Shown here: piece after piece, positions 33,532 to 41,645 of the stretch | Position numbering within the stretch: position 1 is the stretch's first letter | Layout: every line of letters starts with the position of its first letter | Origin: Parvularcula mediterranea | GTDB taxonomy: Bacteria; Pseudomonadota; Alphaproteobacteria; Caulobacterales; Parvularculaceae | DNA length: 64,000 nt | Reading direction: 5' to 3' | Assembly: GCF_013085255.1 (NCBI RefSeq) | Contig: NZ_JABFCX010000002.1 | Coordinates: forward strand, 1,354,501-1,418,500 | Notes under the pieces: generated by a model | What the model was told of the DNA's origin: nothing | Databases searched by the model: none | What the model saw: only the letters and a program-made list of their open reading frames with translations | Position numbers and translations under genes: made by a program

Positions 33532-33831
33532 TCACGCCATGGGGCACAAAGATCGAAGGCCTCGAAACCTTTGGCTCTTGGCCTGTTGATGCTGCCTATG
33601 CCATTTTGGCAGAGGAATGATCGGGTGGAGGTGCTCTCTAGTAGCGCAGTCTGTCGAACACTTCTCGCTCTGTATACGGTTGATGTGCTGCATCGCTTCG
33701 ATCCTGCCGGCGGGCGCCATTCGCAGCAGCGCTGACATGACGAACTCTGAGAAAGCAGAGAACACTCCGCCGATCACCGCGCTCCAGAGCGCGAGGAAGA
33801 GGCAGAAACAGCGGGTCCAGTCATAGGTCAT
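33532..33831 (-). pseudogene. N-terminal fragment of a DUF1772 membrane protein
   Basis: The first 53 residues match the start of DUF1772 (anthrone-oxygenase-like) membrane proteins: LWSAVIGGVFSAFSEFVMSALLRMAPAGRIEAMQHIN. After that the family resemblance ends and the remaining 45 residues look random (QSEKCSTDCATREHLHP), with only one of the usual four membrane helices present. It is probably a truncated gene. A GGAAA site precedes the ATG, so a short peptide might still be made. Confidence 0.65.
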
Positions 33832-34235
33832 CGTTTCATTTCCTGAGATTGAGGCTGGTCGAGGTTGGGTGTGCGTAGCCTGGCCACGCAGGGGCGATGA
33901 AAGACCTGATGCCCGCCTTGTTCTTGACCGTGCCCGTCAGGGTTTTGACAGATCGCGACAAAGACCGTGCGTAGCGGAATCCACGAAGCCAGCGTGGGTC
34001 AAGAGTCAAGGGAATGCTCTGGCCTGAGTGCCTATCAACCTTGGTCAGATGGCTTTCCTGCCACCCGAAACTCGGCCAGCCCGCCTCTGTAGGGCCGTGA
34101 AACGAGGCGCACGGGCACGTTCCCTGCGCCAATAACGGGAATCACAGCGCTGGGCCCTTTCGTGGTTTGTCCCTTGAGGAGCGGGCGCCTACGCTTGTCG
34201 TCAAAATGAGTTCGTACCTTTGAGGGGATTTCCGA
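33832..34235. other. Intergenic stretch without recognised gene
   Basis: About 400 bases lie between the DUF1772 fragment and the amidohydrolase gene. Frames here are short or shadows and show no domain I recognise. The right end must hold the promoter of the amidohydrolase gene; GAGGGG at about 34221-34226 is its ribosome site. Confidence 0.4.
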
Positions 34236-37200
34236 ATGACAAGACGCGACCGAGGCAGCGCACTGCCTATTCTCATGGGCCTTCTTGCGAGCACCGCGCT
34301 CTCGTCCGCATGCGCCGACGATCATGCGGCGAAATCCGAGGAACAGGAGAAGGAAGCGCCGCTCTCCCTCGAAGGGAAGACAGAGAAGCTGAACTTCAAC
34401 GTCGAGGAGGGGACGTGGCTGTCCCTGACCCTGGGGCCTGACGACGGCCGGATCATCTTCGATCTCTTGGGCGACCTCTATCAGATCCCCAAAGGTGGAG
34501 GGGAGGCCGAGCGCTTCACGTCTGGCCTCGGGTTCGACAGCCAGCCTGCGCTCTCGCCCGATGGCACAACCCTGGCGTTCATCAGCGATCGCGAGGGCGA
34601 GGATGACCTGTGGGTTTCCGATGCCGATGGAGAGAACGCGCGCAAGATCAGCTCGGTCGGCAACGGACGCATCCTGTCGCCCGCCTGGAGTCCCGATGGG
34701 CAGTTCATTCTGGTCTCGGAGATCGGCAGCGAGCCGGGGCTGACCATGTACCATGTTGATGGAGGTAGCGGCGTTGCGCTGATGGCGCGTCCCGCCAGTG
34801 GGGGTGACGCCTATCCCGTGAACGGTGCCGGTGCAGCGTTCTCTCCCGATGGCCGGTACGTCTACTACGCATCCCCAACCGGCGGGTCCTATCCCGGCGC
34901 GCAGATCCATCGCCTCGACAGGCAGACGGGGGTCGAAGCACCGATCACGCAGCTTGAAGGTGGCGCGATGAGGCCGGTGGTCTCGCCCGATGGCGAGCAC
35001 CTTGCCTACATCACCCGCGACGAAAGTGAGACGAGGCTCCGTGTGCGGAACCTCAGGACCGGCGCAGATCGGCAGATTATCAGCGGCCTCCAGCGCGATG
35101 CTCAGGAGCAGCGCCGCGCTCCTTCGCGGGACTACTATCCTTCCTACGCTTTCACAGCTGAGAGCGATGCCATCATCATCGGCCATGACGGAGCGTTCGC
35201 TGAGGTCGGTCTCGAAGACGGGTCCGTCGACGCGATCGCTTTTTCCGCGGAGATTGACCTCGATATCGGCCCAGACCTGACTGCACCCTACGCTGTCGAT
35301 GAGGTACCTGTCCGGGCACGGATCATCCACGATCCGGTCTTATCGCCCGGCAAGGACAAGATCGCCGCGTCCATCCTCGGCGGTATCTACGTGACCGACG
35401 CGGAGGAGGGTGCCGAGCCTCGGAAGATCAGCCCCGACGATGTGATGGCCTTCGTGCCGACCTGGTCGCCTGACGGTCGGCATATCGCCTTCGTGACGTG
35501 GTCGGACATTGGCGGCGGCTACATCTGGCGGATGCCCGCCGATGGATCGGCCGAGCCGAGGCGGCTGACGGATCATGCAGCCTATTACACGGACCTCGAC
35601 TGGTCGCCGGACGGCCAAACGCTTGTCGCGATGCGCGGCAATGAATGGACGCGCCACCGGACGTTCTCAGAGTTTGGCGGCCTCGACACGCCTATGGAGT
35701 TTATCAGCCTTCCCGCACAAGGCGGAGAGGTCACGGTCCTGCGGCCGGCCAGCGATGGTGAGCGCGACCCGCATTTCGGTGAGGCGAGCGACCGTGTCTT
35801 TGCCTATTCCGGTGAAGCGCTCTTCTCGATGACCCTCTCTGGCGCGGACATGATCGAGCACCTGACGGTCGATGGCCCCAAGCGCAGGCAGGGCGGTGAT
35901 CCGAACTACGCCGAACAGATCCGTATACGTCCAAACGGTGAGTGGGCGGTCGCTTTGATGAACGGCCAGGTCTGGGTCGTTCCGGTCGCCAAGCTTGGCG
36001 CGACGATCCCGCAGATCTCCGTACGCGGCCCGTCTCTGCCCATCGCGAGGCTGACCGACATCGGGGCTGATTTCGTCGGCTGGAGCGATGATGGCAGCGA
36101 CGTGGTCTGGGCCATCGGCTCGACCTTTTACCGCAGGCCTTTCGACGAGATTGCGTTTGCTCCGCCAGCTGAGGATGAGGGTGAAGAGGAAGCTTCGGAC
36201 GAAAGCGCCGTGCCGGAAGAACACCCCTCAGTGCTCGCCCAGAAGTTGAGCGTCACGGTCCCCCGCAACGTGCCTGAAGGTGCGGTTCTCCTGTCCGGCG
36301 CAACCGTCATCACTATGGATGGCGACGACACCGAGGAGATGGCCGAAGGGATGCGCAATGCCGACATCCTGATCGTCGGTGATCGGATCGAAGCCATCGG
36401 ACAGAAGGGATCTCTTGATGTTCCTGAGGATGCCGAGCGGATCGACTTGCGCGGCAAGTTCGTCATCCCGGGCCTCCTCGACACCCATGCCCACTGGGAG
36501 TTCCGCACGCAGGATGTGCTCGAGCCGCACAACTGGTCGCTCGCCGCGAACCTTGCCTATGGCGTGACAGCGGGCCTCGATGTCCAAACAGCGCACAAGG
36601 ATTATTTCACCTACCGCGACTGGGTCGATGCGGGTGTGTCGGTTGGCCAGCGGGCGTTCATGACGGGTCCCGGCATCTTCGCGAACAATCAGTTCCAGTC
36701 TTATGAGCGGACCCATGCCTATCTTCGTCGGTATTCGGACCACTATGAGACGAAGAACATCAAGGCTTACCTCACGGGCAACCGGCAGCAGCGGCACTGG
36801 GTCGTCAGGGCGTCGCAGGACCTGGGCCTGATGCCGACCACTGAGGGTGGGGCGGACATGAAGATGGACATCACCCACGCGATCGACGGGATGCACGGCA
36901 ATGAGCACAATCTGCCGATCACGCCGCTGCGCGAGGATGTGGTGAAGCTCTATGCCGAGACGAAGACGGCCTACACGGCAACGCTGCTGGTCCAGTACCA
37001 GGCGATCAGTGCACTGAACTGGTTCTTCACCAACGAGAACCCCCACGACGACGAGAAGCTTGCGAGGTTCTACCCGGAGAACCGCATCGACGAGCTGACA
37101 CGGCGCAGGGGCACCTGGGCACGGGACGATGAATATGCGTTCAAGCAGGCCGCAGCCGATGTGGCGGCGATCCAGCGCGCGGGCGGGCTCGTCGGCATTG

Positions 37201-37529
37201 GCGGCCATGCCGAGCTTCAGGGGCTGGGCTTCCACTGGGAAATGCGCATCCACGAGATGGGCGGCATGACCCCGGAAGAGGTTCTGCGCGCAGCGACCAT
37301 CGATGGCGCGACGATCATCGGTGTGGAGGGCGACCTCGGTTCGATTGAAGAGGGCAAGCTGGCAGACCTCGTGGTCCTCAACTCCGACCCCCGCAAGACG
37401 ATCGAGAACGCAGCCGACATCCACTACGTCATGAAGGGTGGCGAGCTCTACGATGACGAGACCCTGACCCGGGTCTGGCCTTCGGAGAAGAAGCTTGAGC
37501 CGTTCTGGTGGACGGACTCGCCGGACTGA
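34236..37529 (+). CDS. Exported beta-propeller–amidohydrolase fusion
   Basis: This 1097-residue protein has an N-terminal export signal (about 8-27, PILMGLLASTALSSACA), a large TolB/PD40-type propeller (about 45-660; repeated ALSPDG, SPAWSPDG, VSPDGEH, TWSPDGRH), and a C-terminal amidohydrolase (about 690-1090) with FVIPGLLDTHAHW giving the HxH metal pair near 750, and AATIDGATIIGVEGDLGSIEEGKLADLVV at the end. The fusion is a known but uncharacterised architecture; such enzymes may cleave cyclic amides, peptides or imides in the periplasm. It is convergent with a YjiH-type transporter gene. Substrate unknown. Confidence 0.88.
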   Translation: MTRRDRGSALPILMGLLASTALSSACADDHAAKSEEQEKEAPLSLEGKTEKLNFNVEEGTWLSLTLGPDDGRIIFDLLGDLYQIPKGGGEAERFTSGLGFDSQPALSPDGTTLAFISDREGEDDLWVSDADGENARKISSVGNGRILSPAWSPDGQFILVSEIGSEPGLTMYHVDGGSGVALMARPASGGDAYPVNGAGAAFSPDGRYVYYASPTGGSYPGAQIHRLDRQTGVEAPITQLEGGAMRPVVSPDGEHLAYITRDESETRLRVRNLRTGADRQIISGLQRDAQEQRRAPSRDYYPSYAFTAESDAIIIGHDGAFAEVGLEDGSVDAIAFSAEIDLDIGPDLTAPYAVDEVPVRARIIHDPVLSPGKDKIAASILGGIYVTDAEEGAEPRKISPDDVMAFVPTWSPDGRHIAFVTWSDIGGGYIWRMPADGSAEPRRLTDHAAYYTDLDWSPDGQTLVAMRGNEWTRHRTFSEFGGLDTPMEFISLPAQGGEVTVLRPASDGERDPHFGEASDRVFAYSGEALFSMTLSGADMIEHLTVDGPKRRQGGDPNYAEQIRIRPNGEWAVALMNGQVWVVPVAKLGATIPQISVRGPSLPIARLTDIGADFVGWSDDGSDVVWAIGSTFYRRPFDEIAFAPPAEDEGEEEASDESAVPEEHPSVLAQKLSVTVPRNVPEGAVLLSGATVITMDGDDTEEMAEGMRNADILIVGDRIEAIGQKGSLDVPEDAERIDLRGKFVIPGLLDTHAHWEFRTQDVLEPHNWSLAANLAYGVTAGLDVQTAHKDYFTYRDWVDAGVSVGQRAFMTGPGIFANNQFQSYERTHAYLRRYSDHYETKNIKAYLTGNRQQRHWVVRASQDLGLMPTTEGGADMKMDITHAIDGMHGNEHNLPITPLREDVVKLYAETKTAYTATLLVQYQAISALNWFFTNENPHDDEKLARFYPENRIDELTRRRGTWARDDEYAFKQAAADVAAIQRAGGLVGIGGHAELQGLGFHWEMRIHEMGGMTPEEVLRAATIDGATIIGVEGDLGSIEEGKLADLVVLNSDPRKTIENAADIHYVMKGGELYDDETLTRVWPSEKKLEPFWWTDSPD

Positions 37530-37542
37530 TCCGGCGAGTGTT
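37516..37542 (+). terminator. Hairpin terminator spanning the amidohydrolase stop
   Basis: ACTCGCCGGA (37516-37525) and TCCGGCGAGT (37530-37539) form a perfect 10-bp stem with loop CTGA that contains the start of the stop codon region; GTTTGGG follows. The stem is symmetric and lies between two convergent genes, so it may act in both directions, though the U-run is weak. Confidence 0.55.
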
Positions 37543-37550
37543 TGGGACTG

Positions 37551-38936
37551 CTAGCCCATGCCGACGACGATGACCGCCGCTGCGTAGGCCAGCGGCGTGA
37601 CGATGATCGTCCGCAGGATGAAGATTGCCGTCATTTCGAGGAACGACAGCGGGATCGGCGAGCGCAGGATCAGGACGCCGAGCTCGGACAGGTAGATGAG
37701 CTGGCTGACCGACACGACGGCAATGAAGAACCTCGTGAAGGTCGACTCAGCCTCGGCTGTGATAATCGCTGGCAGGAACATGTCAGCATAGCCGATCAGC
37801 ATGGCGGGCCCTGCGACTTCGGCGTTCTCCATGCCGACAAGGTTCATCACAAAGATGATCGGTGCCGCGATGATCTCGAAAACTGGCGTCTGGGTCGCGA
37901 CGTAGAGCGCGGCCACGCCGATGAAGACGACGCTTGGAAGGAGGCCGAGCCAGATGTCGAGGACGTTCATGGTCGACTTCTTGAGAAGCGCCGCCGGCCC
38001 CGGCGCAGACCCTGCTTTCAGCAATGCCCTGCGCCAGCCTTCCTTGATGGCGGAGCCTTCGGGCGCAAGTTCGGCAGGCTTGTCCGAGCCGTTGGCGTAG
38101 ACGTCCTTCTTCATCGAGAGCGGCGGAATGCGCGGCATGATGATGGCGCAGACGAACGCCGTGAACACCACCGCGAGGTAGAACGGCACGAACACGTCCG
38201 CGACTTTCAGGAGCGATGCAACGGCATAGCAGAAGGCCGTCGAGACGATCGAAAAGTTCGTCGCCACGATCGCAGCTTCACGGGCCGTGTAGAAATTGTT
38301 CTCATATTGCTTGAGGGTGATCAGCACACCGACCGTACCTGAGCCGAGGAACGACGCCACCGCGTCGATTGCTGCCCTACCGGGCACTTTGAAGAGACGC
38401 TGGAAGGCCGATTGCAGGAACGCCCCCACGAACTCCATCAGGCCAAACTCCGTGAGGAGAGGCAGGAGGAAGCCAGAGAAGAGGAAGATGATGAGGATGA
38501 CCGGCGCCAACTCACCCAGCACCACGCCGCCAACATCGACGGAATAGATCCACTCTGGCCCCAGCTTCCAATAGATCATCGAAATCGCGACCGCGCCGAG
38601 GATGCGGATAATGAACCAGGGGAGGGGCGGGCCGAGCAACTCCGCCATCGCGCCGCTCGTCTGCTTGCCGATGTTTGCCAGCTTGTAGAGCGTGCTGAGG
38701 ATGGCAGATGCCAGCACGATCCCGACAATCAGCTCATCGAGGATCGGCTTGAGGAACGCCGTCGTGCCATCGGAGAGGACGGCGAGAGGGATCTTCCAGA
38801 CCCCGCCATCCTGAACCGGCGTCAGGAAGAGAAACGCGCCGATGAGGCTCGCGACGATGAAAAGCAGGGGCTTCCGCGCGCCGCTCTCAGGTTGGACAGG
38901 GGTGCTGCCCGTCTGTTCGTTCTGTTGATGATCCAT
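37551..38936 (-). CDS. YjiH-family nucleoside-recognition-domain transporter
   Basis: This 461-residue inner-membrane protein has about eleven helices and the nucleoside-recognition (Gate) domain pattern seen in YjiH proteins: FLGSGTVGVLITLKQYENNFYTAREAAIVATNFSIVS, then MLIGYADMFLPAIIT. In E. coli yjiH and yjiG lie with iadA, an isoaspartyl dipeptidase of the amidohydrolase superfamily. Here a YjiH-type protein faces an amidohydrolase fusion gene, so the two may handle the same substrate (inference). ATG 38936 (MDHQQNEQ) starts the protein; the longer reading overlaps the divergent gene. Confidence 0.85.
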   Translation of the reverse strand: MDHQQNEQTGSTPVQPESGARKPLLFIVASLIGAFLFLTPVQDGGVWKIPLAVLSDGTTAFLKPILDELIVGIVLASAILSTLYKLANIGKQTSGAMAELLGPPLPWFIIRILGAVAISMIYWKLGPEWIYSVDVGGVVLGELAPVILIIFLFSGFLLPLLTEFGLMEFVGAFLQSAFQRLFKVPGRAAIDAVASFLGSGTVGVLITLKQYENNFYTAREAAIVATNFSIVSTAFCYAVASLLKVADVFVPFYLAVVFTAFVCAIIMPRIPPLSMKKDVYANGSDKPAELAPEGSAIKEGWRRALLKAGSAPGPAALLKKSTMNVLDIWLGLLPSVVFIGVAALYVATQTPVFEIIAAPIIFVMNLVGMENAEVAGPAMLIGYADMFLPAIITAEAESTFTRFFIAVVSVSQLIYLSELGVLILRSPIPLSFLEMTAIFILRTIIVTPLAYAAAVIVVGMG

Positions 38937-39025
38937 TGTGCGCCCGCTGCCTGACGTGCGAGGTTGCGAGCGTCGCAGGCCCGTTTCAAGCAGTTTCTCC
39001 CGCTCGCCTGCACCCGGAGCATCAG

Positions 39026-40081
39026 ATGAAGAAGACCCCGCCCCCTGCGAGCGACGCAATTGTCAGCCTTGAGCCCTACACGTCGGCGCGCATGCTGAAC
39101 GCACTGTCGCCGGACGGTGTCTACCTCGATGCGAATGAAGCGCCGCGGTCTTTCGGCTTTCCTCCGGTCGATCTTGGCGACATTCGTCACTATGCCGACG
39201 ACAAGGCTTCGCTTGAGGAAGCCTATGCCTCTTACGCAGGCCGCAAGCCCGATGACGTGCTTGGAATGCGGGGCGTGGACGAGGCCGTGGACCTCGTCAT
39301 CCGGGCCTTCTGCGAGCCGAAGGAAGACAGCATCCTGACCTTCACGCCGACCTATGGCGGCTACGCAGCGGCTGCCGCGGCTCACCGAGTCGAGCTTCAG
39401 AAGATGCCGTTTGGCAAGGACTCAAGCTTCGACGTCGAGACTGCCGCAAGATCCGGCGCGCGGGTCATCTTCCTCTGCAGGCCGAACAATCCCACGGGCT
39501 CGGTCGCTTCGCTTGCGGATGTGCAAGCGCTTGCCGAAGCGGTGCCCGACAGGACCGTGGTGGCGGTGGACGAGGCCTATATCGAGTTCACGGAAGAGGC
39601 GTCCGCGCTGACGCTCCTCGACCGCTATCCGAACATCATCATCATGCGGACCATGTCGAAAGCGTTCGGGCTTGCAGGCGCGCATGTCGGCTTCACGATC
39701 GCGCATCCTGACGTGACCGACGCGATGAAGAAGATCATCAACCCCTATCCGCTTCCCGATCCCTGCATCCAGCTGGCGATGGCCTCGCTCGGCAGCGAAG
39801 GGCTGGCCTTCCTGAAAGAAGCCGTCGGCTCCATCAGGCAGACCCGGGACAGCTTCTCGGCGAAGCTCGAGAAGCACTCCCGATGCCTCGAACTCCTCCC
39901 CTCGGAGACCAGCTTCCTTGCGGGCCGATTCGAGGATGCGCAGGGGATCTACGAGCGTCTGCGCGCGGAGAAGATTTTCATCCGGCCCCTCGCGCCAATG
40001 TATGGCGAGGGTGGCTGGCTGCGTTTCACGATAGGAACCACCGAAGAAATGGATCGGATCGCCGCCATCCTCGGCCTCTAG
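39026..40081 (+). CDS. HisC-like class I/II PLP aminotransferase
   Basis: This 351-residue aminotransferase has the histidinol-phosphate aminotransferase layout: YLDANEAPRSFG near the start, FLCRPNNPTGSVAS, VVAVDEAYIEF, and the PLP lysine in TMSKAFGLAGAHVGF, ending FIRPLAPMYGEGGWLRFTIGT. It may be HisC of histidine synthesis or a paralogue acting on other amino acids; no his genes are nearby, and it diverges from the YjiH transporter, which favours a catabolic or specialised role. ATG 39026 begins the family-like sequence. Confidence 0.85.
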   Translation: MKKTPPPASDAIVSLEPYTSARMLNALSPDGVYLDANEAPRSFGFPPVDLGDIRHYADDKASLEEAYASYAGRKPDDVLGMRGVDEAVDLVIRAFCEPKEDSILTFTPTYGGYAAAAAAHRVELQKMPFGKDSSFDVETAARSGARVIFLCRPNNPTGSVASLADVQALAEAVPDRTVVAVDEAYIEFTEEASALTLLDRYPNIIIMRTMSKAFGLAGAHVGFTIAHPDVTDAMKKIINPYPLPDPCIQLAMASLGSEGLAFLKEAVGSIRQTRDSFSAKLEKHSRCLELLPSETSFLAGRFEDAQGIYERLRAEKIFIRPLAPMYGEGGWLRFTIGTTEEMDRIAAILGL

Positions 40082-40082
40082 A

Positions 40083-40127
40083 GCGCTTCCAGCAAAAGTG
40101 GAGCCCGGTTTCGCGGCACGGAAGCGC
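40083..40127. repeat. Short interspersed palindromic element
   Basis: Outer arms GCGCTTCC (40083-40090) and GGAAGCGC (40120-40127) pair, with an inner AAAGTGGAGCCCGGTTTCGC core. The sequence resembles the AAAGTGG-N-CCGGTTT palindromic repeats scattered between genes in rhizobia and relatives. It begins at the stop codon of the aminotransferase gene and could also serve as its terminator. Confidence 0.65.
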
Positions 40128-40301
40128 GACCGGAGACAAATACAGGCGTAACGCGCCACAATGTCGTGTGATCCCGCGTTGCAGCAGACGATTCGGCTGT
40201 CTACGCTGGCGTTTCACGCTAGGAAGGCTCGCGTGAGAGCCCTGCGTTGAGGCGGCCCTATTCCCGAGGCTGCCCGCAGGCATCAGGGACAAGAGGCGCC
40301 G

Positions 40302-41645
40302 TTGGACAGGCTGAAAAATCTCGGCACGCTGAAGCTATCAGCCATTGCGGCAGTTGCGCTGGCGCTCGTTGGGCTTGTGACGCTCATCGCTATCGGCGGG
40401 GCATCAGCAAAGCGCGGGGCACCCGGCGAGACGATGGCCACGATGGCTTTCGATCAGGCGCTGGCGGAACGTGGGGCCTATCTCGCGACGGCTGCCAATT
40501 GCGTCAGTTGCCACACCGCGCCGGGTGGGGAGGCCTTCGCAGGTGGGCTGAGTTTCGAGACGCCCTTCGGTCTCGTCTACTCAACCAACATCACGCCGGA
40601 CGAGGCGACCGGCATCGGCAGCTGGACCTATGAGGCTTTCGAGCGGTCGATGCGCAAGGGCATCGGCGATGGCGGCGAACATCTCTATCCTGTCTTTCCG
40701 TACACGTCTTTCGCGAAGATCACGCCTGAGGATATGAAGGCGCTCTTCGCCTACTTCCAAAGCCTCGACCCGGTCGAGAGCCGTCCGCTTTCGAACGACA
40801 TGCAGTTCCCCTTCGACCAGCGCTGGATGCTCGGCGGTTGGAAGCTCCTTTTCATGGAGGGCGGCACCTATGAACCTGATATGGCGCAGACGGAGAAATG
40901 GAACCGCGGAGCCTACCTGACCCAGGCGCTGGCCCACTGCGCAGCCTGCCACTCACCGCGCAACAGCTTCGGCGCGAAGAAGGCGGGGCAGGAGCTCTCC
41001 GGCGGCATCTACATGGACAAGGTGCCGAGCGGCGATAACAGGAAATGGTCCGCGCCCAACCTGACTTCGGCGCAAAGCGGCATCGGTCATTGGACGGCGG
41101 AGGAGCTGGTCGCCTATCTGAAGGTCGGCAAGAACACCCACGCCGCCATGTTTGGGCCAATGAACGAGGTGATCGGGAACAGCACTCGGTACCTGACGAC
41201 TACGGACCTTGAAGCGATGGCGACCTATTTCAAGAGCCTGCCGCCCGTCGCGGCGGCTGCGCGGGCGCAGCAGGCCTCTGCAGACAAGCTCGGACGTGGG
41301 CAGACGATCTATAACATCCACTGCGGTACCTGCCATATGCCAACAGGGCTCGGCGCGCCAGAGACGGGCGCGACCCTGGCCGGAAGCCCGATCGTGCAGG
41401 CGGAGGATCCGGCCTCGCTCCTCAACGTCATCATCTATGGGCCTGAGCTACCCGATCCCTGGCCGCCGATCGGTGACTGGGGCCAGATGCCGTCCTTCAA
41501 CGACACGCTGAAGGACGACGAGATCGCAGCCCTCGCGAGCTATATGCGGCAGGAGTGGGGGCATCAGGCAGGCGAGGTCACCATCGAACATGTCGAGGTC
41601 CAACGGCCGCCTTATGATACGGACTTCCAGGGGCTAACCGAATGA
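40302..41645 (+). CDS. Membrane-anchored tri-haem cytochrome c
   Basis: This 447-residue protein has an N-terminal membrane helix (about 13-33) and three c-type haem motifs: CVSCH at 67-71, CAACH at 213-217 and CGTCH at 341-345. This spacing matches the cytochrome subunits of membrane alcohol, gluconate and related dehydrogenases, which pass electrons to ubiquinone or oxidase. No dehydrogenase flavin or PQQ subunit is present next to it, so the electron donor must be one of the unknown proteins in the operon or lie elsewhere. The start is TTG at 40302. Its stop overlaps the ATG of the next gene (ATGA). Confidence 0.9.
   Translation: MDRLKNLGTLKLSAIAAVALALVGLVTLIAIGGASAKRGAPGETMATMAFDQALAERGAYLATAANCVSCHTAPGGEAFAGGLSFETPFGLVYSTNITPDEATGIGSWTYEAFERSMRKGIGDGGEHLYPVFPYTSFAKITPEDMKALFAYFQSLDPVESRPLSNDMQFPFDQRWMLGGWKLLFMEGGTYEPDMAQTEKWNRGAYLTQALAHCAACHSPRNSFGAKKAGQELSGGIYMDKVPSGDNRKWSAPNLTSAQSGIGHWTAEELVAYLKVGKNTHAAMFGPMNEVIGNSTRYLTTTDLEAMATYFKSLPPVAAAARAQQASADKLGRGQTIYNIHCGTCHMPTGLGAPETGATLAGSPIVQAEDPASLLNVIIYGPELPDPWPPIGDWGQMPSFNDTLKDDEIAALASYMRQEWGHQAGEVTIEHVEVQRPPYDTDFQGLTE

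Noticed and set aside
32182-34235. tRNA-Ser as integration site of an intact genomic island
   Set aside because: I found no second copy of the tRNA 3' end and no integrase or recombinase in the window, so only a weak suspicion of past insertion remains.
34035-35330. 431-codon minus-strand open frame opposite the amidohydrolase gene
   Set aside because: It is antisense to a clear propeller with SPDG repeats and has no recognisable domain; its composition is that of a GC-rich shadow frame.
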